Part shown: positions 51,254 through 59,936 of the stretch, piece after piece
How positions within the stretch are numbered: the first letter of the stretch is position 1
How the letters are laid out: each line of letters opens with the position of its first letter
Assembly (NCBI GenBank): GCA_037444075.1
Contig: JBBIND010000002.1
Coordinates: forward strand, 144,561-208,560
DNA length: 64,000 nucleotides
From: JBBIND01 sp037444075
Lineage (GTDB): Bacteria > Acidobacteriota > Terriglobia > Bryobacterales > Bryobacteraceae
Direction of reading: 5' to 3'
Made by a program: the position numbers and the translations under genes
Notes under the pieces: model-generated
Seen by the model: only the letters and a program-made list of their open reading frames with translations
Database searches by the model: none
Told to the model about the DNA's origin: nothing

Positions 51254-52203
51254 CCGCCCACGTAATCCGGAACCGCGATGCGCGCCTGCTCGTCCTTGCG
51301 TTTCCAGTTTTCGAGGACGGGACCCTTCAGCCGCTCTCCGCGCTTGCGCAGTTCGGTCATTTCCTGGTCAGTATAGGGGCGAAACTGCCGCACCGCGCGG
51401 ACGTCATCCTCGATCTGGCCGATGCTGGTGCAGCCCACCGCCACACAGTGGACGGGAAGACTGAGCACGTAGCCCAGGCACTGCCCCAGACTCATCGAGC
51501 CGAGCAATTTGGACACGGCGGCGAACTTCATGCCCTGAATGCCCAACCCCTGCCGGACGGCTTCCGGCAGCACGATCTTCTCGAAGCTGAGGTAAGCCGG
51601 GTCCGCCACGTTGAGCGGCATCAGAATGGTGTCGTAGCCCTCATAACGCCGTATGGCTTCCAATAGGATGTGCGGATCGAAGTGCGCTGTTACGCCGATG
51701 AAACGGCACTTGCCGGCCTTCTTGGCCGCCTCGAAGGCCTCGATAGCGCCACCGGGTCCGTAGATGGCGTCGAGATCCTCCCGGGTGGTGACGGCATGCA
51801 CCTGCCAGAGATCGACATAGTCGGTCTTCATGCGCCGCAGGGACGCTTCGAGTTCCTTCTCCGCTCCGGCGCGTTTGCGCTCGGTGGTTTTCGTCGTGAT
51901 GAAGACTTCCTTGCGCCAGGGGGGCAGAACCGCGCCGAAAACTTCCTCGGCATTGCCCCGCCAATAGCTGGGCGCGTTGTCGAAGTAGTTGACTCCGAGC
52001 TCGTAGGCTCTGCGGACAACGGCCTTGGCGTCCTCCATGCCGGCCAGTTCGAACCGCCCTCCCGCCTGACCGATGAGCGTGAGTTCTACTCCGGTTTTCC
52101 CGAACCTGCGCTTGGGCAGGTCCGTTGCGCGAGCCGTCGGCGCCGCCTGGGCGCCTACTGCCAGTCCGGAGAACACCCCACCTACAAACGCTCTGCGCCT
52201 CAT
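51250..52203 (-). CDS. exported aldo/keto reductase
   Basis: A twin-arginine-like signal (MRRRAFVGGVFSGLAVGAQAA) precedes an AKR barrel: LPKRRFGKTGVELTLIGQAG, the tetrad elements NYFDNAPSYW, FITTKT and WQVHAV, and a late PVHCVAVGCTSIGQIEDDV cofactor segment. It is 317 residues and clearly related to the reductase at 21065-21982, so the window holds two members of an exported AKR group. An AGGTTC site precedes the ATG. Substrate unknown. Confidence 0.87.
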   Translation of the reverse strand: MRRRAFVGGVFSGLAVGAQAAPTARATDLPKRRFGKTGVELTLIGQAGGRFELAGMEDAKAVVRRAYELGVNYFDNAPSYWRGNAEEVFGAVLPPWRKEVFITTKTTERKRAGAEKELEASLRRMKTDYVDLWQVHAVTTREDLDAIYGPGGAIEAFEAAKKAGKCRFIGVTAHFDPHILLEAIRRYEGYDTILMPLNVADPAYLSFEKIVLPEAVRQGLGIQGMKFAAVSKLLGSMSLGQCLGYVLSLPVHCVAVGCTSIGQIEDDVRAVRQFRPYTDQEMTELRKRGERLKGPVLENWKRKDEQARIAVPDYVGG

Positions 52204-52249
52204 GATGTGAACCTCCCTCCGTTCGAGTGCCGGCTAAGCGGGGGAATCT

Positions 52250-53110
52250 TCAGGCGGCAGCCAGGCCGCGCAGGTTCCAACCGCAGATAGTGCTGGCCTG
52301 GAACTTGTCGCCGCCCGGTCCGGGCCAGTGCGTTTCCAGGCTGATGAAACCCTTATAGCCATCGGCCAGCAGAGCTGCCACCTGACCCTTCCAATCCACG
52401 GCACGCGTGCCTAGCGGACCGAAGATGGGCTTGTGGCCTTCCATGTGGCAATCTTTCGCATGGACGTGGATGATGCGGTCAGCCGGCAAAAGCTTGTAAC
52501 CATCCGGGAATGGACTCTCTCCACCGACCAAGGCGTTCGCCGGATCCCAGACCACTTGAAAATTCGGGTGGCGGACTGCGTCCAGCACGCGCGCAGTTTC
52601 CGCGCCCGTGCCCACATTGCAGGCGTGTTCATTCTCGATGCCGATGATGATGTCATGCCTGGCGGCCTTTTCCGCCAGACCGGTCAGCGCCTCGACGATG
52701 CCGTCAAAACACTTCTCTGGCTCCACCGTGCGCCAATAGGAGAATACGCGGATAATCCTGGCTCCGGTGCGGTGGCAAATCTCGAAGGCTCTTTCGGTGA
52801 GCCGGGGCTGGTCTTCGAAGGTATGTTTGGAGCCGAACACGTCCTGCTGAAAGCGGCTGTCTATGGGCGGGCCACCCGGCAGAACACACTTGAGCAGCGG
52901 AGAAGCGATGGCGATGACTTGCATGCCGTGCTCTTTGACGAGTTGAGTAGCCTTGTCCACTTCCTCGTCGGTAAGGTCCATGATGTTCTTGCCCCAGAGC
53001 ATGCGCAGTTCGGCGCCCGTCATGCCTATCTCGCGCATGGGCTTCAAGGCGGTGGCCAGGTCCGGGGAGAATTCGTCGGTGATCGATGCGATGGGCAGTT
53101 TGAGTTCCAT
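52250..53110 (-). CDS. sugar phosphate isomerase/epimerase-like TIM-barrel protein
   Basis: A 286-residue AP-endonuclease-2/xylose-isomerase-like barrel with no signal peptide. The metal-binding positions are visible as IGIENEHACN (Glu), VVWDPANAL (Asp), IHVHAKDCH (His) and FISLETHW (Glu). Such proteins isomerise or epimerise sugars and inositol derivatives. GGAGG precedes the ATG. It follows the exported AKR gene on the same strand, 46 bases away, so the two may form an operon handling a sugar-like substrate (inference). Confidence 0.85.
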   Translation of the reverse strand: MELKLPIASITDEFSPDLATALKPMREIGMTGAELRMLWGKNIMDLTDEEVDKATQLVKEHGMQVIAIASPLLKCVLPGGPPIDSRFQQDVFGSKHTFEDQPRLTERAFEICHRTGARIIRVFSYWRTVEPEKCFDGIVEALTGLAEKAARHDIIIGIENEHACNVGTGAETARVLDAVRHPNFQVVWDPANALVGGESPFPDGYKLLPADRIIHVHAKDCHMEGHKPIFGPLGTRAVDWKGQVAALLADGYKGFISLETHWPGPGGDKFQASTICGWNLRGLAAA

Positions 53111-53264
53111 AAGAACCTCCAGTCTATCTCAGACTGCCTCGGCTGCGGAGGCCGGCTGGCGCCAGACGAGGCTGATGAGGCGTTGTCTTGGACGCGGGCG
53201 GGAAGCCCTTCGTTCAGGCAGCGTTGACGACGTGCGCCGAGAACTTTGCGACTGCGGCGCGCAG

Positions 53265-53753
53265 TCAAAGCGGCTCCGCCAACCGCCGGACAACCTGCCG
53301 GGCGGTCGCGGGTAACAGGTCCCTGATGCTGGATTGCAGCACTGGGTGAAGCAAGCCGGGGGCGAGTTCGGCTAGCGGTTCGAGCACGAAGCGGCGTTCC
53401 GCCATGCGCGGGTGCGGTATCGTCAGGCGGGGCGTGCTCATCACGACGTTTTCATACAGCAGGATATCGATGTCGATCGTTCGCGGCGCCAGGGCGGCGA
53501 GGCGGCGCCGTCCGAGCCGGGTTTCGATGCTGCTGGTACGGCGCAGTAATTGCAGCGGATAGAGAAGCGTCCGGATTTCCGCCACCAGGTTCAGGAACAA
53601 AGGCTGGCGAGTTGCGCCCACGGCTTCGGTCTCATACACCGAGCTGACACGGCTCACTTCGAGTTGCGGGCTTTCGAGCAAACGGAGCGCCTCGCGGAGG
53701 TAGCGGCGCCGGTCGCCGAGATTGGAACCCAGCGACAGGTAGGCGGTCTTCAT
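53265..53753 (-). CDS. folK: 2-amino-4-hydroxy-6-hydroxymethyldihydropteridine pyrophosphokinase
   Basis: Folate biosynthesis enzyme transferring pyrophosphate from ATP to the pterin. TAYLSLGSNLGDR, VSSVYETEAVG, PLFLNLVAEI, IETRLGRRR and the signature APRTIDIDILLYENVV (RxxDxD) are intact, with LTIPHPRMAERRFVLEPL following. I use the ATG at 53753, which overlaps the ruvB stop (ATGA); a start 7 codons earlier would overlap ruvB further. Length 162 residues is normal. Confidence 0.94.
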   Translation of the reverse strand: MKTAYLSLGSNLGDRRRYLREALRLLESPQLEVSRVSSVYETEAVGATRQPLFLNLVAEIRTLLYPLQLLRRTSSIETRLGRRRLAALAPRTIDIDILLYENVVMSTPRLTIPHPRMAERRFVLEPLAELAPGLLHPVLQSSIRDLLPATARQVVRRLAEPL

Positions 53754-54778
53754 GTGAAGAGGCTGCTCTGCCAATTGCCGGGCTTGCGAGACACGCCGAA
53801 GTACTCAAAGGCGCGCTCGGTGGCGAGCCTGCCGCGGGGGGTGCGGTCAATAAAACCTAACTGGATGAGGAAGGGCTCGTAGACTTCTTCGATGGTGTCC
53901 GGCTGCTCATCGATGGAGGCGGCGATCGTGTTCAGTCCCACCGGCCCACCGCCGTACTTTTCCAGGATCGTGAGCATGATCTTCTGGTCGATTTCGTCCA
54001 GGCCGAATCGGTCCACTTCGAGCAGATCCAGCGCCGTGCGCGCCACGCTGAGTTCGATGCGCCCGTCGGCGCGCACCTGAGCATAGTCGCGGACACGGCG
54101 GAGAAGGCGATTGGCGATGCGCGGCGTGCCCCGGCTGCGGCGGGCGATTTCCTCCGCCCCGGCTTTGTCAATCAAGACTTCCAGCAGGCTGGCGGAACGT
54201 TCGACAATCCGGCACAGCTCGGCCTGTTCGTAGTGGTTCAGCCGCAAGACAAGGCCGAATCGGCCGCGCAGCGGAGCACTGACAAGCCCCTGCCGCGTGG
54301 TTGCGCCGATGGCCGTGAAGCGCGGCACGGGGAGCGAATGCGTGCGGGCGCCCGGACCCGATCCGATGAGGATATCCACGCGGAAATCCTCCAAAGCGGC
54401 GTAGAGCATTTCCTCCACGTCAGGCAGCAGGCGATGGATCTCATCAATGAAGAAGACCTGGCGCATGCGCATCTGGCTCAGGATGCCGGTGAGATCCAGC
54501 TTCTTCTGAAGGATGGGTCCGGAGGTCTGCTCGAAGTCAACGCCCAATTCCTGGGCGATGACAGTGGCCAGTGTCGTCTTGCCGAGTCCCGGCGGGCCAT
54601 GCAGCAGAACGTGATCCATGGCTTCGCCCCGCCGCCGCGCGGCCTCAATGGCGATCGACAGGTTCTCCTTCAGCTTCGTCTGGCCGGTGAACTCGCTCAG
54701 CGTGCGTGGCCTGAGGCTGGCCTCAAACTGGCGCTCTTCGGCGGTAGCTGAGGCAGATACGATTCCCTTTTCGCGCAT
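53750..54778 (-). CDS. ruvB: Holliday junction branch-migration ATPase RuvB
   Basis: Hexameric AAA+ motor of the RuvABC complex. LRPRTLSEFTGQTKLKENL near residue 26, Walker A LHGPPGLGKTTLA near 59, Walker B IFFIDEIHRL, sensor 1 region IGATTRQGLVSAPLRGRFG and the C-terminal winged helix (VGLNTIAASIDEQPDTIEEVYEPFLI) are all present. Length 342. It lies 39 bases after ruvA and overlaps folK, so ruvA-ruvB-folK form one unit. Confidence 0.97.
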   Translation of the reverse strand: MREKGIVSASATAEERQFEASLRPRTLSEFTGQTKLKENLSIAIEAARRRGEAMDHVLLHGPPGLGKTTLATVIAQELGVDFEQTSGPILQKKLDLTGILSQMRMRQVFFIDEIHRLLPDVEEMLYAALEDFRVDILIGSGPGARTHSLPVPRFTAIGATTRQGLVSAPLRGRFGLVLRLNHYEQAELCRIVERSASLLEVLIDKAGAEEIARRSRGTPRIANRLLRRVRDYAQVRADGRIELSVARTALDLLEVDRFGLDEIDQKIMLTILEKYGGGPVGLNTIAASIDEQPDTIEEVYEPFLIQLGFIDRTPRGRLATERAFEYFGVSRKPGNWQSSLFT

Positions 54779-54817
54779 TCCTGGGCATGCCGGTCCGCCC
54801 GCGGCCGGAATTCCAGC

Positions 54818-55417
54818 TTACCGTAAGAAGTCCATGGCGCGGCGAAAAAGCGGTTCGAACTCGGTTTCTGCCCCCGCGGCGCTGGCCTTGCGCACGGCGG
54901 ATTCGGCGCTGGAGCGCGAGCCCCCCAAATTGAGGAGCGCTGAAAGCACGTCCTGCTCGGCGGCGGTGAAGGCTGCCGCGGCGGAGGGAACAGTGGGCGC
55001 CCGCCCGGCGCCGATGTCCTGGAGTTTCTCGCGCAGCTCAAGCACAATGCGCTCCGCGGTTTTGCGTCCGACGCCTGGTATGCGCACCAGGCGCTCCACC
55101 TGCCCGGAACGGATCGCCTCCACCAGGTCGGCCGTAGGCAGGCCGCTCAATACCGAGACGGCCAGCCGCGGCCCGATGCCGCTGATGGTGAGTAGACGCT
55201 CAAAGAGCTCCTTTTCGTGCTCAGACTGAAAGCCAAACAGCGCCAGCGCGTCCTCGCGAACGTGCGTGTGCACATGAAGCTGCGCTTCGGCGCCCGATTC
55301 GGGCAACGCGGTAAATGTGCTGACGGGAACGGTGACGTCGTAGCCGACGCCGTTCACATCCAGGATGATCTGGTTGGGCCGCTTCTCGAGAATGGTGCCG
55401 CGCAGACGGGCAATCAT
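54818..55417 (-). CDS. ruvA: Holliday junction branch-migration protein RuvA
   Basis: Tetrameric junction-binding subunit of RuvABC. The OB-fold domain starts MIARLRGTILEKRPNQIILDVNG, domain II has tandem helix-hairpin-helix motifs (LTISGIGPRLAVSVLSGL and RIPGVGRKTAERIVLEL), and a flexible linker leads to domain III near 150-199 (DVLSALLNLGGSRSSAESAV). Length 199. A TACAAT on the minus strand at 55432-55437 is 14 bases before the ATG, so the mRNA leader would be only a few bases long. Confidence 0.96.
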   Translation of the reverse strand: MIARLRGTILEKRPNQIILDVNGVGYDVTVPVSTFTALPESGAEAQLHVHTHVREDALALFGFQSEHEKELFERLLTISGIGPRLAVSVLSGLPTADLVEAIRSGQVERLVRIPGVGRKTAERIVLELREKLQDIGAGRAPTVPSAAAAFTAAEQDVLSALLNLGGSRSSAESAVRKASAAGAETEFEPLFRRAMDFLR

Positions 55418-55424
55418 AACAGCG

Positions 55425-55437
55425 TAGATTATTGTAC
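55425..55437. promoter_or_regulatory. overlapping divergent -10 boxes of ruvA and rsmE
   Basis: The plus strand reads TAGATT at 55425-55430, 7 bases before the rsmE ATG at 55438. The minus strand reads TACAAT at 55437-55432, 14 bases before the ruvA ATG at 55417. Two divergent genes thus seem to start from -10 boxes in a 13-base stretch, without room for separate leaders. Confidence 0.45.
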
Positions 55438-56184
55438 ATGGCGCGTCGCCGCTTCTTTGTTCAGCAGGTAAGGCTCGGCGAGGCCGAGATCCGCGGGGAG
55501 GAAGCCCATCACCTGACGCGGGTGCTGCGCATCGGCCGGGGCGAGCGGTACGAAATCTCCGACAATCAGCGCGTCTACCTGGCCGAAGTCGTCGAAGCTC
55601 GCAAGGAACGTGTAGTCTTCTCTGTCCTCGAGGAGGTCGCCTTGAAGCCGCCGCTTCTGCGTCTGACAGTTCTGGTCGCGCTGGTCAAGTTTGACCGGTT
55701 CGAATGGGCCATCGAGAAGCTCACTGAGTTGGGCGCTGAGCGCCTGGTGCCGGTTGTGGCGATTCGTTCCGAAAAGGGTCTGGACAAGGCGGCGGAGAGC
55801 AGGCTGCCACGCTGGCGGAAGATCGCCCGGGAGAGCAGCCAGCAATCGCGCCGGGACACGCTGCCGGAAGTCCTGCCCGCGGAGAGCCTGGCGGAAGCTC
55901 TGAAGCATGCGCCGCAACACCGGTTCCTGTTGGACGAGAATCCCGGCGCGCCGCCGCTGCTGGCCGCGTTACCCCCGGCGGCGGAGCGAGCGAGATCGGA
56001 CAGCGTCGCCTTGATGGTGGGGCCGGAGGGCGGGTGGACAGGCGGTGAGCGGTCTCAGGCGCTCGAGCGTGCCTGGCGGCCTGTCTCGATGGGCGCTTTG
56101 GTGATGCGGACGGAGACTGCCGCCGTGGCGGCGGCGGCGATCATCTCCGGGGCCTGGCAGGAAAGCGCGGCTGGGATGTCATAG
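55438..56184 (+). CDS. rsmE: 16S rRNA (uracil-1498-N3)-methyltransferase RsmE
   Basis: SPOUT-fold enzyme that methylates U1498 in 16S rRNA. The N-terminal PUA-like part is ARRRFFVQQVRLGEAEIRGEEAHHLTRVLR; the knotted SAM-binding end has LMVGPEGGWTGGE and MGALVMRTETAAVAA, which are diagnostic. Length 248. The ATG at 55438 is chosen over a TTG two codons upstream because it lies exactly 7 bases after a TAGATT box; no Shine-Dalgarno is present. It ends 9 bases before the next gene. Confidence 0.93.
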   Translation: MARRRFFVQQVRLGEAEIRGEEAHHLTRVLRIGRGERYEISDNQRVYLAEVVEARKERVVFSVLEEVALKPPLLRLTVLVALVKFDRFEWAIEKLTELGAERLVPVVAIRSEKGLDKAAESRLPRWRKIARESSQQSRRDTLPEVLPAESLAEALKHAPQHRFLLDENPGAPPLLAALPPAAERARSDSVALMVGPEGGWTGGERSQALERAWRPVSMGALVMRTETAAVAAAAIISGAWQESAAGMS

Positions 56185-56187
56185 AAT
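56182..56187 (+). promoter_or_regulatory. -10-like hexamer, probable leaderless start
   Basis: TAGAAT overlaps the stop region of rsmE and is followed by 6 bases and the ATG at 56194. No Shine-Dalgarno sequence lies between them. Confidence 0.45.
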
Positions 56188-56193
56188 CTGACC

Positions 56194-57417
56194 ATGGAGT
56201 CTTTATCTCGAAGAGGGTTTCTCGGTGCGGCTGGCGCGGTGACCCTCGCCACGGCGCGCAGTTCCGCTCAGGTGGCTGGCGCGAATGAGCGCATCCGCAT
56301 CGGTGTTATCGGCTGTGGAGGCATGGCCACAGGCCACATGCGCACGCTGATGAAGAATCGCGAGACCGACAATATCGCCATTGTGGCCGTGTGCGATCTC
56401 TACGAGAAGCGCCTGCGGCAGGCCGCTACCCTCACGGGCGGCAAGCCTTACAACGACTACCGGCGCCTGCTGGAGGACAAGGAAGTCGATTACGTTCTCC
56501 TCGGAACGCCCGAGCACTGGCACCACCGGCAGATTCTCGATGCGGCTGAAGCCGGCAAACACATTTACTGCGAAAAGCCCATGACGCAGACCTCGGCGCA
56601 GGCCAAAGAAGTTGTTGCCCGAGTGAGCCGGACGAATGTCAAACTCCAGGTCGGAGTGCAAGGCATGTCGGATGATTCCTACGAAAAAGCCTGGGAGTAC
56701 GTCCGGCAAGGCGCTTTGGGTCATGTCGTACTCGCGCAGATCGACTATTCGCGCAATCACAAGGACGATTTCTGGGCCTACCCGATTGATCCAGAGGCTC
56801 AGCCGGGCGTCAATCTCGATTGGAAGGCGTGGCAGGGTCCTGCCAAGAAGCGGGACTGGGAGCCGGAACGCTTCTTCCGCTGGCGTCACTATTGGGATTA
56901 CTCGACCGGCATCGCGAGCGATTTGTTCGTGCACCGTGTCACGCGCATCATCAAAGCACTCAACTTGACGTTCCCCGAAAGAGCGGTCGCCACCGGCGGC
57001 AAGTTCGTCTTCCGCCAAAGCAAGGCGGAAGTGCCGGATACTTTCAACATCCTGCTCGACTATCCGCAGGGCCTGACCGTTCAATTGATTTCGAGCATGG
57101 CCAATGACACGCCTGTACCGCACATGCTGCGCGGAAGCAAGGCCACGCTGACCTTCACCCGCACGGGTTTTGAGATTCGGCCTCAAAGCCTGTACAAGAG
57201 CGAGGTGCGGGAAGTCATCCATCAGAAGAGCGGCGCCGAAGCCACTGATCTGCATCACCGGAACCTGTTCAACGCCATCCGCAAGAACGAACCGCTCAAG
57301 TGTGACATGATGCTCGGCTATTACGGGGTGGTGGCGTGCGAGATGGGCGTGCAGTCCTTCCGCAAGCGCCAATACATGGCTTGGGATCGCTCTCGCGAGC
57401 GCATCGTCAGGGCTTGA
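56194..57417 (+). CDS. exported Gfo/Idh/MocA family oxidoreductase
   Basis: A Tat-type signal (SRRGFLGAAGAVTLATA) precedes an NAD(P)-binding Rossmann domain (IRIGVIGCGGMATGHM, VAVCDLYEKR) and the family signature CEKPMTQT near residue 126. The C-terminal half is the alpha/beta substrate domain, with DLFVHRVTRIIKALN holding candidate catalytic residues. Members oxidise or reduce sugars and related polyols; exported, cofactor-loaded versions are common in acidobacteria and planctomycetes. Length 407. Substrate unknown. Confidence 0.9.
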   Translation: MESLSRRGFLGAAGAVTLATARSSAQVAGANERIRIGVIGCGGMATGHMRTLMKNRETDNIAIVAVCDLYEKRLRQAATLTGGKPYNDYRRLLEDKEVDYVLLGTPEHWHHRQILDAAEAGKHIYCEKPMTQTSAQAKEVVARVSRTNVKLQVGVQGMSDDSYEKAWEYVRQGALGHVVLAQIDYSRNHKDDFWAYPIDPEAQPGVNLDWKAWQGPAKKRDWEPERFFRWRHYWDYSTGIASDLFVHRVTRIIKALNLTFPERAVATGGKFVFRQSKAEVPDTFNILLDYPQGLTVQLISSMANDTPVPHMLRGSKATLTFTRTGFEIRPQSLYKSEVREVIHQKSGAEATDLHHRNLFNAIRKNEPLKCDMMLGYYGVVACEMGVQSFRKRQYMAWDRSRERIVRA

Positions 57418-57472
57418 CCTCCGGCGGCCCTCTGGTAGATTCTGGCTGGAAGCCCAGTTGAAGGAGGGCCGC

Positions 57473-58771
57473 ATGAAGTACTTCCGTCTTCGATCAGGCA
57501 GCGCCTGCGTCGCCATCGCTTTGCTATTTGGCGGCGTCCTGGCCGCAGCCGAGCCATCCTGGGACTTGCTGCTGAAAGGCGGCAGGCTGATGGATCCCCG
57601 CAACGGCTTGGATGCCGTGCGGGACGTAGCCATCCGGCAGGGCAGGATTGCCGCTGTTGGAGTGGACCTGCCTGCGGCGTCCGCCCGCCGGACAATCGAC
57701 GTCCGAGGACTGCTGGTGACGCCCGGGTTGGTGGACATGCATGTCCACGTCTTCCACACCACCGGCATTCCGAATGCCTGGGCGGGTGACAACAGCGTCG
57801 CGCCGGATACGCTCGGCTTCCGCACGGGCGTCACCACCATGGCTGACGCCGGCAGCGCCGGGTGGCGTAATTTCGAGACCTTCCGGCACACCGTGATTGA
57901 CCGTTCGCGCGTGCGCGTGCTGGCGTTCATTAACATCGCCGGCTACGGGATGATCAGCGATCTGGTGGAGCAAGCCGATTTCGATCCCCAACAGGTGGCC
58001 CGCCTGGCCCGCAAGCACGCCGACGTGGTGGTCGGAGTGAAGACGGCTCACTACCACAAGACCGATTGGGATTCAGTGGACAAGGCGCTCGAGGCGGGCG
58101 CCTCGAGCAAACTCCCGGTGATGGTGGATTTCGGCTACTTCCAGCGCGAGCGCCCTTACTGGCGCCTGGTCACGGAGCGTTTGCGGCCCGGGGACATCAG
58201 CACGCACGCCTACCGCGGACCCGTGCCGTTTCTGGATGAGGCCGGGAAACTGCTGCCATATCTGGGGCAGGCGCGGCGGCGCGGAGTGCGATTCGACGTT
58301 GGCCACGGCGGCGGCAGCTTCGTGTTCCGCAACGCGGTTCCCGCCTTCGCTCAGGGCTTCTATCCGGACACCGTTTCGACGGACCTGCACACCGGCAGCA
58401 TGAATGCCGCCCTGCAGGACATGCCTGCACTGATGAGCAAGATGCTGGCGCTCGGAATGCCGCTCGGCGAAGTGATACGGGCTTCCACGTGGACCCCGGC
58501 GCAGGTAATCAACCGGCCCGAGTTAGGACACCTCTCTGTGGGCGCTCTGGCGGACGTCAGCGTGCTTCGCCTGATGGAAGGCGAATTCGGTTTCGCTGAC
58601 ACCGGAGGAGGAAAGATCACTGGCCGGCAACGGCTCGTGTGCGAGATGACGCTGAAGGACGGGCGCGTGGTGTGGGATTGGAACGCGCGCGCCGGTTCAG
58701 ACTACCGCACTCTTCCGCCCGACTACGGTTCCCGTCCGGGGCTGGACCACCTCGTGATGCCGCCGCGTTGA
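57473..58771 (+). CDS. secreted amidohydrolase/deacetylase family metallohydrolase
   Basis: The ATG at 57473 follows AAGGAGGG and yields a signal peptide (to about residue 26, LAAAEP). The cyclic-amidohydrolase layout is clear: LLKGGRLMDPRNGLDAVRDV, TPGLVDMHVHVF (metal HxH), a lysine in VVVGVKTAHYHKTD likely to be carboxylated, ISTHAYRGP, DVGHGGGSF and STDLHTGS. This corresponds to the dihydroorotase-like deacetylase branch. It may act with the upstream oxidoreductase, from which it is 55 bases away. Substrate unknown. Confidence 0.87.
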   Translation: MKYFRLRSGSACVAIALLFGGVLAAAEPSWDLLLKGGRLMDPRNGLDAVRDVAIRQGRIAAVGVDLPAASARRTIDVRGLLVTPGLVDMHVHVFHTTGIPNAWAGDNSVAPDTLGFRTGVTTMADAGSAGWRNFETFRHTVIDRSRVRVLAFINIAGYGMISDLVEQADFDPQQVARLARKHADVVVGVKTAHYHKTDWDSVDKALEAGASSKLPVMVDFGYFQRERPYWRLVTERLRPGDISTHAYRGPVPFLDEAGKLLPYLGQARRRGVRFDVGHGGGSFVFRNAVPAFAQGFYPDTVSTDLHTGSMNAALQDMPALMSKMLALGMPLGEVIRASTWTPAQVINRPELGHLSVGALADVSVLRLMEGEFGFADTGGGKITGRQRLVCEMTLKDGRVVWDWNARAGSDYRTLPPDYGSRPGLDHLVMPPR

Positions 58772-58785
58772 ACGCCTCAGCCGGC

Positions 58786-59898
58786 TCACGCCGGGCAAAC
58801 AGCGGCGCTGACGGGACTCGACCCCACCGGGATCATGGTGAACAGCGGAGCGAACTTCTCGCGGCGGCGCGACAATGCGGCCAGCCGGATGACAGCCATG
58901 TCTCCGGAGCCGCGGTTCAGCACCAGCGCATACTGATCGTCCGGAGTGACCGTGATGAAACAGGGGTCCTTGCCCACGGACACCGCCGCCCGCATGCGAT
59001 GCGTCCGGATGTCGAAAACGGTCACGTCACTGGTGTGAGGATTGGCCACAAAGAGATATTCCGTGGCCTCCGACGCGGCCAGAAACCCGGGTGACTTTCC
59101 TGCCAGGAAGGTGCCGGCAACCTCTGTCCGGAAAGGATAGACAGTCACCACGGCGTCCATGCCCTCCCCGGAGATGAACAGTTGCCCCCCGTCTGACTTG
59201 AAGCAGTACCGCTCCGGACGAACTGCGAGCGGCAGGTGCACCAACAACTCCGCGCGAACAGAATCCAGAATCGTCAGAGCGCGGGCGCCCATGTTGCCCA
59301 CCAAAAGCAAGCGGCCGTCTTTGCGGTAGCTCAGCCAGCCGAGCGGGTTATCGAGCCGGACCTCACGCTCCAGTCTCCCCTCGCCCAGTCTGATCAGCCC
59401 GACGCTGCCCGCTCCTCCGAAAACGACGGCGGCCGCTCCGCCATCCGGGCGAAAGGCGAAATCGGAGGCGCTTTGCGGGAGCGGTATGCGCACGTCCGGA
59501 GTGAATTCTTCCAGCGGGACTCGTACCAGGCTGCGTCCGCCCCCTGCCAGTACCCACAAAGCCGTTCCGTCGGGGGCCAGTTTCATGCCGGCGGCGGAAT
59601 GCCCGCAGCGCGCCGTGCGTGAGTGGGAGAGCGTGCCCGCATCGATCTCATGGACCGTACCGCTTTCAGGCGTCAGCACGTAAGCCAGGCTTTTCGAGGG
59701 GTGCGCCAGAACCACGGTCGGATTCTCGTCCAGGCGGATATGCCGGACCACCGCGAAAGCGCTCAAGTCAACGGCTGCCACCGCGTGTCCTTCGGAATTG
59801 GCGACGAGCGCATAACCCGGAAACCCTTCAGCGCGGCGCTTCCGGCATGAAGCCATGGCCAAGGGCGCGCCCATCAGAAATGCTCGCCGCGTCTGCAT
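58786..59898 (-). CDS. exported YVTN-type beta-propeller protein
   Basis: The N-terminus MQTRRAFLMGAPLAMASC combines a twin-arginine motif with a lipobox, so it is probably a Tat-exported lipoprotein. The remaining 350 residues are repeats of about 45 residues with the pattern xxxxPDGxxLxVxN (LAPDGTALWVL, FRPDGGAAAVVFGG, YRKDGRLLLVGN, VTPDDQYALVLN), a seven- or eight-bladed propeller. Probably a binding scaffold; ligand unknown. On the minus strand TAAAAT lies 8 bases before the ATG with no Shine-Dalgarno. Confidence 0.85.
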   Translation of the reverse strand: MQTRRAFLMGAPLAMASCRKRRAEGFPGYALVANSEGHAVAAVDLSAFAVVRHIRLDENPTVVLAHPSKSLAYVLTPESGTVHEIDAGTLSHSRTARCGHSAAGMKLAPDGTALWVLAGGGRSLVRVPLEEFTPDVRIPLPQSASDFAFRPDGGAAAVVFGGAGSVGLIRLGEGRLEREVRLDNPLGWLSYRKDGRLLLVGNMGARALTILDSVRAELLVHLPLAVRPERYCFKSDGGQLFISGEGMDAVVTVYPFRTEVAGTFLAGKSPGFLAASEATEYLFVANPHTSDVTVFDIRTHRMRAAVSVGKDPCFITVTPDDQYALVLNRGSGDMAVIRLAALSRRREKFAPLFTMIPVGSSPVSAAVCPA

Positions 59899-59906
59899 TC
59901 GGATCC

Positions 59907-59912
59907 ATTTTA
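59907..59912 (-). promoter_or_regulatory. -10-like hexamer of the beta-propeller gene
   Basis: The minus strand reads TAAAAT, 8 bases, then the ATG at 59898. It lies back to back with the TAGAGT of the divergent peptidase gene, so both genes seem to start from a 39-base shared gap without leaders. Confidence 0.5.
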
Positions 59913-59923
59913 GACGCGCGTGC

Positions 59924-59929
59924 TAGAGT
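59924..59929 (+). promoter_or_regulatory. -10-like hexamer of the secreted metalloprotease gene
   Basis: TAGAGT is followed by 7 bases and the GTG at 59937. An alternative GTG at 59928 overlaps this hexamer and would not be on a transcript starting from it. Confidence 0.45.
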
Positions 59930-59936
59930 GAACCAA